Positions 4,531 through 8,479 of a stretch of DNA of 8,479 nucleotides are shown here, piece by piece. Both the position numbers and the translations under genes were made by a program. This DNA comes from Arenimonas sp. GTDB taxonomy: Bacteria; Pseudomonadota; Gammaproteobacteria; Xanthomonadales; Xanthomonadaceae. A model generated the notes under the pieces. The model did no database searches. It saw only the letters and a list, made by a program, of their open reading frames with translations, and was not told the origin of the DNA. The stretch lies in NCBI GenBank assembly GCA_003497545.1, contig DNNT01000181.1, positions 458-8,936 on the forward strand, given 5' to 3'. Position 1 is the stretch's first letter. Every line of letters begins with the position of its first letter.

Positions 4531-7500
4531 GCCGTCGTTCCGCGGCGCGCGCGCGGCCGGTCTTGAAGCAGGGTCCCCAACAACAGCTCCTCGACCCCCT
4601 GGGCCGTGCGGGTCCGGCGCACTACCGACGGCTCCAGCTCCCCGGCGACGCCGGTCACGTTGCCGTGAAGCAGGTGTAGCAGGGCCGCGGCGAAGGGCCC
4701 GCTGACGAGGTCGAACACGTCGCTCACCCCTGGCTGCTGGTCGCCGGTGGCCAGATCGAGCACGTCCATCACCGGGTGCTGCGTGCGGTCCCAGAAGTTC
4801 TCCCCCACGCTCGCACCGACCCCCAACAACGTCACGTAGGCCAGGACGTGTTTCGTCAGTGCGCCCCAGGCCTCGGCGCTGCGAGGGTTGAGGAACACGT
4901 CGTGGATCAACTCGGCGCTGAAGTTCATCTGGTGGATGGGGTAGCTCTGGAACATCAGCAGTAGACGCATCCCCGAAGAGCGCAGCGCCTTCGGTGTGCC
5001 CACCCGGTTGAACGGGAACAAGGCCTTGTCGACGGTGCTACGGCCGAACTCGATCGCCGCCTCATGCTGCGCCTCGGTGGCCCCCTGGCCCACCTTCACG
5101 CCGGCGCGGGCCAGCGCCTGCTCGTAGGCTCCCAGGCCGGCGGACCCCCGCATGAACTGCTCCGTCGCCCGTGACGGAGTCATCGCGAGGTCCTGCATCC
5201 GGGACAGGGCCCCGAAGCGCCGATCCATGAACTCCTGCGCCTTCGGGGTGTCATGGATCACCCCCAAGTCGTCGAGCACGCGGCTCACGCGCCGACCTCC
5301 GAGCATGACCGCGTCGCGCCGCGACAGCGTCAGGTTGCGCACCCCGCGGGCCGCGTAGCGCACGTCGAGCACGGGCACGACGTTGGTCACGTACTGGGTG
5401 AGGTTGACGATCCCGTGGGCCAAGTTCAGCCCCAATTTGGACACCACCATCAGCGGGTAGGCCACCTCGGCCAGCAGGCCGCGCCGGTAGGGGTTGCCCA
5501 GGGCGGCGCGGAAATCGTCGATGGTCAGGGCCATATCGGCCCGGTAGCGCCGCATCGACGGAGCCACCTTCACGCCGTCCACGTGGCGCTGCGCGTCGTC
5601 GACCAGCTTCTGGACCCAGTTCAGGGCCTCGGCAGGAGTCGTCTGCTGCCACTCGACAGTCTCCTCCGGGGTCAGTCTCCCTGTGCTCGCCTTGCGGTTC
5701 AGCACGCCCATGCGGCGGGCCTTGGCCAGTAGGCCGCGCTCCGGGGCCCCGCCGACGAGCTCCACCAGCTGGTCGAAAGCGCTGTTCGACCACTGGGAGT
5801 CGGTCCAGAACTTGGCGACTAGCTGGCGGGCCGTCTGCGGTTGGCCGACGGCGTGAGCGATGTGCTCAGCCAGGTAGCGCCGCAGGGCCATCGGCCGGAC
5901 CTGGTCGTCGTAGCGCGGCACCTCGCGCAGCTTCTTCACGGCGAAGGCCACGTACTCGTCCTGGTGGATCTTGCGAATGGCCCCGGTGATGTAGACGTAC
6001 AGGGCCTTCTCGAGGTCGAGATCGAAGCCGTCTACCCCCAGGCGCGGCAGGATGTGCGCAAAGAACCGCTGCAGCGGCACGCCCGCCGCCACGTCAAGCC
6101 GGCCGGCGAACAGGTCCAACTCGTCGGCCTTGCCGGCCAGCCGGCGCGCCCCTCCGGGGCCCAGCTCCCGGCCGAGGGCGATCGCGCGCCAGCGGCCGAG
6201 GATGCCGGGGAACAAGTGCGGGAAGTAGTGGCTGATCCTCTGCCCAGGCTCCAGGCTCTGGCGCTCGGCAAGCTCGTCGAACACCTGGCGCAGCGGTCGG
6301 TAGGCGCCCCGCAGCTTGGGGTCAAGGACGATCTGCGCGGCTTCCGAATCGAGGGCCTTGACCAACTTGAACTTGTCGATCGACGACAGGCCCTTGATGG
6401 CCGCGCCCGTGCGCCTGAGGTACGCGGACGACTCCTTGGCCACGTCGCGGACCATCTTCGTGCCGCGCTCCCACACGGCGTTGCCGATGGGGTTGCGGCG
6501 GAACCCCAAGCGGCTGATCTCCGGCAGGAAGAAACGGGCGTAGAGGAACGGCGGGTCCCGCATTGCCTCGGGCCCGTACTCCTCCACCGCGGCGCGCAGG
6601 ACGTTCTGGTCAGCGGCCGACAGGTCGCCGCGCGGTCCTGTGTAGCCGTCCTCGACGGCGCCGCGTGGCGCTCGCTCAGCGGCAGCTTGGTCGGCCTCCT
6701 CGAGGAGCCGGTCGAGGTTGCCGGCCTGGCGCTCCGTGCGCAGCAGCTCCAGCTCGCGGATACGCGCCGACGCCCGGTCGCGGGTCATGGTTGCCGGGTC
6801 GGCACCGATCTTCTCGGCGCCACCCATCTTCTTCAGGTCGCCCTCCAAGGCGAACAACTTGCGCACCTGCGCCTGCGTTGCCGGGCCCGACACGTCGTCG
6901 GCGCCACCGCGCACGCCGTAGATCCGGCTCGCCAACTTGATCTGGTTGGCGTCCACCCGGATGATCTTCCCGCCGGCGCGCAGGCTGATGGCGTTGGGGG
7001 CCTCCTGCCGCGCCAAGGCGCCGATCCGCTTGGAGCCGTCGTGCAGGACCAACATGACCGAGTCGCCCAACTGCAGGGAGCGCATGGCCTCGGCGGCGGC
7101 TGGAGGGACCACGTCAGATGGACCGGAGAATAGCATCTCGCCCTGGGGCGCTGCGGCGCGCGCCGCCGTCGCCCGCTGGTCAACGACCACCTGTTCCAGG
7201 GGAGTGCCTTCCAGGCGCTCCTGACCACTGGTACGCCGCGGGCCACGTGGCAACTCGCGCACGTCTCCAAACGGCATCCCGGCCTGTTGTGGGGGCCGTG
7301 GCGCCGGGGCCGCGCCGGGCTCCGTGGGCTGCATCTCCAGAGGCGGGCGCGGCGGCTCGGCGATCTCGCGGGCCCGCTCGCTGATGAGGCTGGTAACGCT
7401 GGCGCCCTCCTCAGGGGTCACCATGCCGGCCAGGGCGGCGTCGTCGAGACGATCGACCTCGGTGTTCAAGTCGTCCCACGACTTGGCCTGCACCACCCGC

Positions 7501-8479
7501 TCCTCGAACCCCTCCACAGTGGGGTCCCAGTCCAGGGGACGCTCGCCGAAGGCCTGTTCCGCCTGCACCTCGGGCTGCTTCGTGGAGTACTTCTGCCACA
7601 ACTTCCCCGTGCGCACCGCCGTGAACACGTCGTCCTCGGTGTGAATGCCGGCGTCATCGAGCACCTGCGCCGGGCCGCCGCCGCTGTCGCGGATGTCGGT
7701 CAGGATGCCGGTGATGTCCTGCCGTCCGCCAGCCAGCTTGCCGAGGTGCACGTTCCGCCATCCCGACTCCCGAGGGACGTTCTTCTTCAGCCGCTCCAGG
7801 GTATCAGTACGGACTCCACCTGCGCGGCGAATCACCTGATACGGCGTCATCTGGGCTGGCAACCTGCGCGCTCGACGTGGCGCCGCCGCGGCCACCTTCT
7901 TCGGCGGCACGACCACAGGGCCCGTCAGGATCTCGGAGGCCGGCGCTGGGGCACTCGGGGCCCGGTAGACGGGATCAGGGGTCACCGGGGCCCCCGAGCC
8001 CTCAGGCAAGCCCTCAGCGCGCCGGAAGCCCTCCCGGGCCCGGTGGGCGACCAGTGGGCGTTGCTGCATGGCCACCCTGGCATCGAGCATACGCTGGAAC
8101 GCCTGCATCGCCTGGGGGCTGGTGATGGCCCCCTCCTCGATGCGGCGGTAGAGCTCGCCGGCGGTGTACTCCAGGTGGATCACCTCCGGCGGCTTGCCGC
8201 CAACGGCAGCATCGGTCTCGGGCGTCAGCCGGGGCAGCAGCAGCCTGCCGCCTCCGCCCGGACCCAGGGGGATCGTCGGGCGGCCCGACTCCGTAGAGGG
8301 GGGAAGCTGGCGCCGTTTCCCAGCGCGCCAGGGTTCAACGAAGACCGTCGGCCCAGACGCCGTTGATGGCGGCAACTGCCGCCTGGGACCGCGGTACCCA
8401 CCCGGAAGCTGTAGGGGTGCTCCGCGCCCAGCCTCCAGACCCATCTCGATGGCTTCCCCAGACGCCGTTGATGGCGGCA
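4512..8479 (-). CDS. Giant phage internal virion / polyvalent-type protein, 5' end outside window
   Basis: One minus-strand frame runs from the window edge to TAG at 4514-4512. An ATG at 8444 would give 1,310 residues, but the frame stays open upstream (reading PPSTASGEAIE before that ATG) and repeats a motif found downstream, so the true start lies beyond 8479. Numbering from 8444: 1-200 is a proline/glycine/arginine-rich, probably disordered region with RRQLPPSTxSG repeats; 457-508 is a small beta-rich, KOW-like segment; 519-570 resembles DUF3072-type helical domains (ATQAQVRKLFAL, MTRDRASARI); 600-960 is a helical core with RISHYFPHLFPG; 990-1215 holds hydrophobic stretches (LMVVSKLGLNLAH, VLAYVTLLGVG); and FNRVG...MFQSYPIHQMNF (1145-1174) recalls the C-terminal domains of phage polyvalent or internal virion proteins. 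I find no cysteine. A role inside the virion or in DNA ejection is inferred; a catalytic activity is not visible. Confidence 0.8.
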   Translation of the reverse strand, partial: PPSTASGEAIEMGLEAGRGAPLQLPGGYRGPRRQLPPSTASGPTVFVEPWRAGKRRQLPPSTESGRPTIPLGPGGGGRLLLPRLTPETDAAVGGKPPEVIHLEYTAGELYRRIEEGAITSPQAMQAFQRMLDARVAMQQRPLVAHRAREGFRRAEGLPEGSGAPVTPDPVYRAPSAPAPASEILTGPVVVPPKKVAAAAPRRARRLPAQMTPYQVIRRAGGVRTDTLERLKKNVPRESGWRNVHLGKLAGGRQDITGILTDIRDSGGGPAQVLDDAGIHTEDDVFTAVRTGKLWQKYSTKQPEVQAEQAFGERPLDWDPTVEGFEERVVQAKSWDDLNTEVDRLDDAALAGMVTPEEGASVTSLISERAREIAEPPRPPLEMQPTEPGAAPAPRPPQQAGMPFGDVRELPRGPRRTSGQERLEGTPLEQVVVDQRATAARAAAPQGEMLFSGPSDVVPPAAAEAMRSLQLGDSVMLVLHDGSKRIGALARQEAPNAISLRAGGKIIRVDANQIKLASRIYGVRGGADDVSGPATQAQVRKLFALEGDLKKMGGAEKIGADPATMTRDRASARIRELELLRTERQAGNLDRLLEEADQAAAERAPRGAVEDGYTGPRGDLSAADQNVLRAAVEEYGPEAMRDPPFLYARFFLPEISRLGFRRNPIGNAVWERGTKMVRDVAKESSAYLRRTGAAIKGLSSIDKFKLVKALDSEAAQIVLDPKLRGAYRPLRQVFDELAERQSLEPGQRISHYFPHLFPGILGRWRAIALGRELGPGGARRLAGKADELDLFAGRLDVAAGVPLQRFFAHILPRLGVDGFDLDLEKALYVYITGAIRKIHQDEYVAFAVKKLREVPRYDDQVRPMALRRYLAEHIAHAVGQPQTARQLVAKFWTDSQWSNSAFDQLVELVGGAPERGLLAKARRMGVLNRKASTGRLTPEETVEWQQTTPAEALNWVQKLVDDAQRHVDGVKVAPSMRRYRADMALTIDDFRAALGNPYRRGLLAEVAYPLMVVSKLGLNLAHGIVNLTQYVTNVVPVLDVRYAARGVRNLTLSRRDAVMLGGRRVSRVLDDLGVIHDTPKAQEFMDRRFGALSRMQDLAMTPSRATEQFMRGSAGLGAYEQALARAGVKVGQGATEAQHEAAIEFGRSTVDKALFPFNRVGTPKALRSSGMRLLLMFQSYPIHQMNFSAELIHDVFLNPRSAEAWGALTKHVLAYVTLLGVGASVGENFWDRTQHPVMDVLDLATGDQQPGVSDVFDLVSGPFAAALLHLLHGNVTGVAGELEPSVVRRTRTAQGVEELLLGTLLQDRPRARRGTTATSATR
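8283..8479 (-). repeat. RRQLPPSTxSG motif repeats in the giant protein's N-terminal region
   Basis: Three copies are read on the minus strand. Copy one is at 8457-8479 (its leading codon cut by the window edge), copy two at 8352-8378 and a diverged copy three at 8283-8309 with glutamate instead of alanine. Copies one and two share 23 identical bases (8352-8374 and 8457-8479); copy three keeps the peptide while its codons have drifted. Spacing is 35 then 23 residues. More copies may lie beyond the right edge. Confidence 0.75.

Noticed and set aside
5841..7133. 430-codon open frame on the plus strand opposite the giant gene
   Set aside because: It lies entirely antisense to a strongly coding frame in GC-rich DNA, has a biased composition rich in Arg, Gly, Leu and Val, and shows no domain or ribosome site.
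8283..8479. LPPSTxSG repeats as sortase LPxTG anchors
   Set aside because: The motif lacks the LPxTG order, sits near the N-terminus, and has no following hydrophobic segment with charged tail.

Overview
The window reads as part of a high-GC tailed double-stranded DNA phage genome, or a prophage remnant. Short, tightly packed, often overlapping genes for DNA metabolism lie on the plus strand. A very large gene resembling phage internal virion or 'polyvalent' proteins lies on the minus strand. I see no integrase, tRNA, rRNA, CRISPR array or insertion sequence, and nothing that identifies the host beyond its probable high GC.

Layout, left to right. A Cas4/RecB-like PD-(D/E)XK nuclease with a probable Fe-S cysteine set (52-792) is followed by a divergent OB-fold single-stranded DNA-binding protein that ends in an SSB-type acidic tip, DDALPF (806-1570). 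Together they look like a recombination/replication pair. Directly behind lies an 88-codon coding stretch with no ordinary start codon (1567-1833), joined to the SSB gene by what looks like a programmed -1 frameshift signal. Next come a small single-pass membrane protein (1845-2153), a conserved phage protein with cytosine-methyltransferase-like motifs (2150-2767), a 74-residue protein of unknown function (2810-3034), a small coiled-coil protein (3038-3388) and an N4-cytosine/N6-adenine DNA methyltransferase (3385-4515). Two of these junctions are GTGA overlaps, consistent with one translationally coupled operon.

From 8479 down to 4512 a single minus-strand reading frame of more than 1,320 codons fills the rest of the window. 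It is open at the right edge, so its true start lies outside. It combines a disordered N-terminus carrying a repeated RRQLPPSTxSG motif, a small beta-rich segment, a helical core and a C-terminal region like those of large phage polyvalent/internal virion proteins. I find no cysteine in it. Its stop codon and the methyltransferase stop codon share one CTAG palindrome inside a hairpin, so the two transcription units meet tail to tail with no spacer.

The most interesting candidate is the SSB frameshift cassette. It has an SD-like AGGTG, the heptamer C CCT TTC immediately before the UGA stop, a GC-rich stem-loop right after it, and an open -1 frame with strong coding character but no start of its own. 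If real, the phage would make two SSB forms: one with a free C-terminal interaction tip and one in which that tip is buried behind an extra domain.
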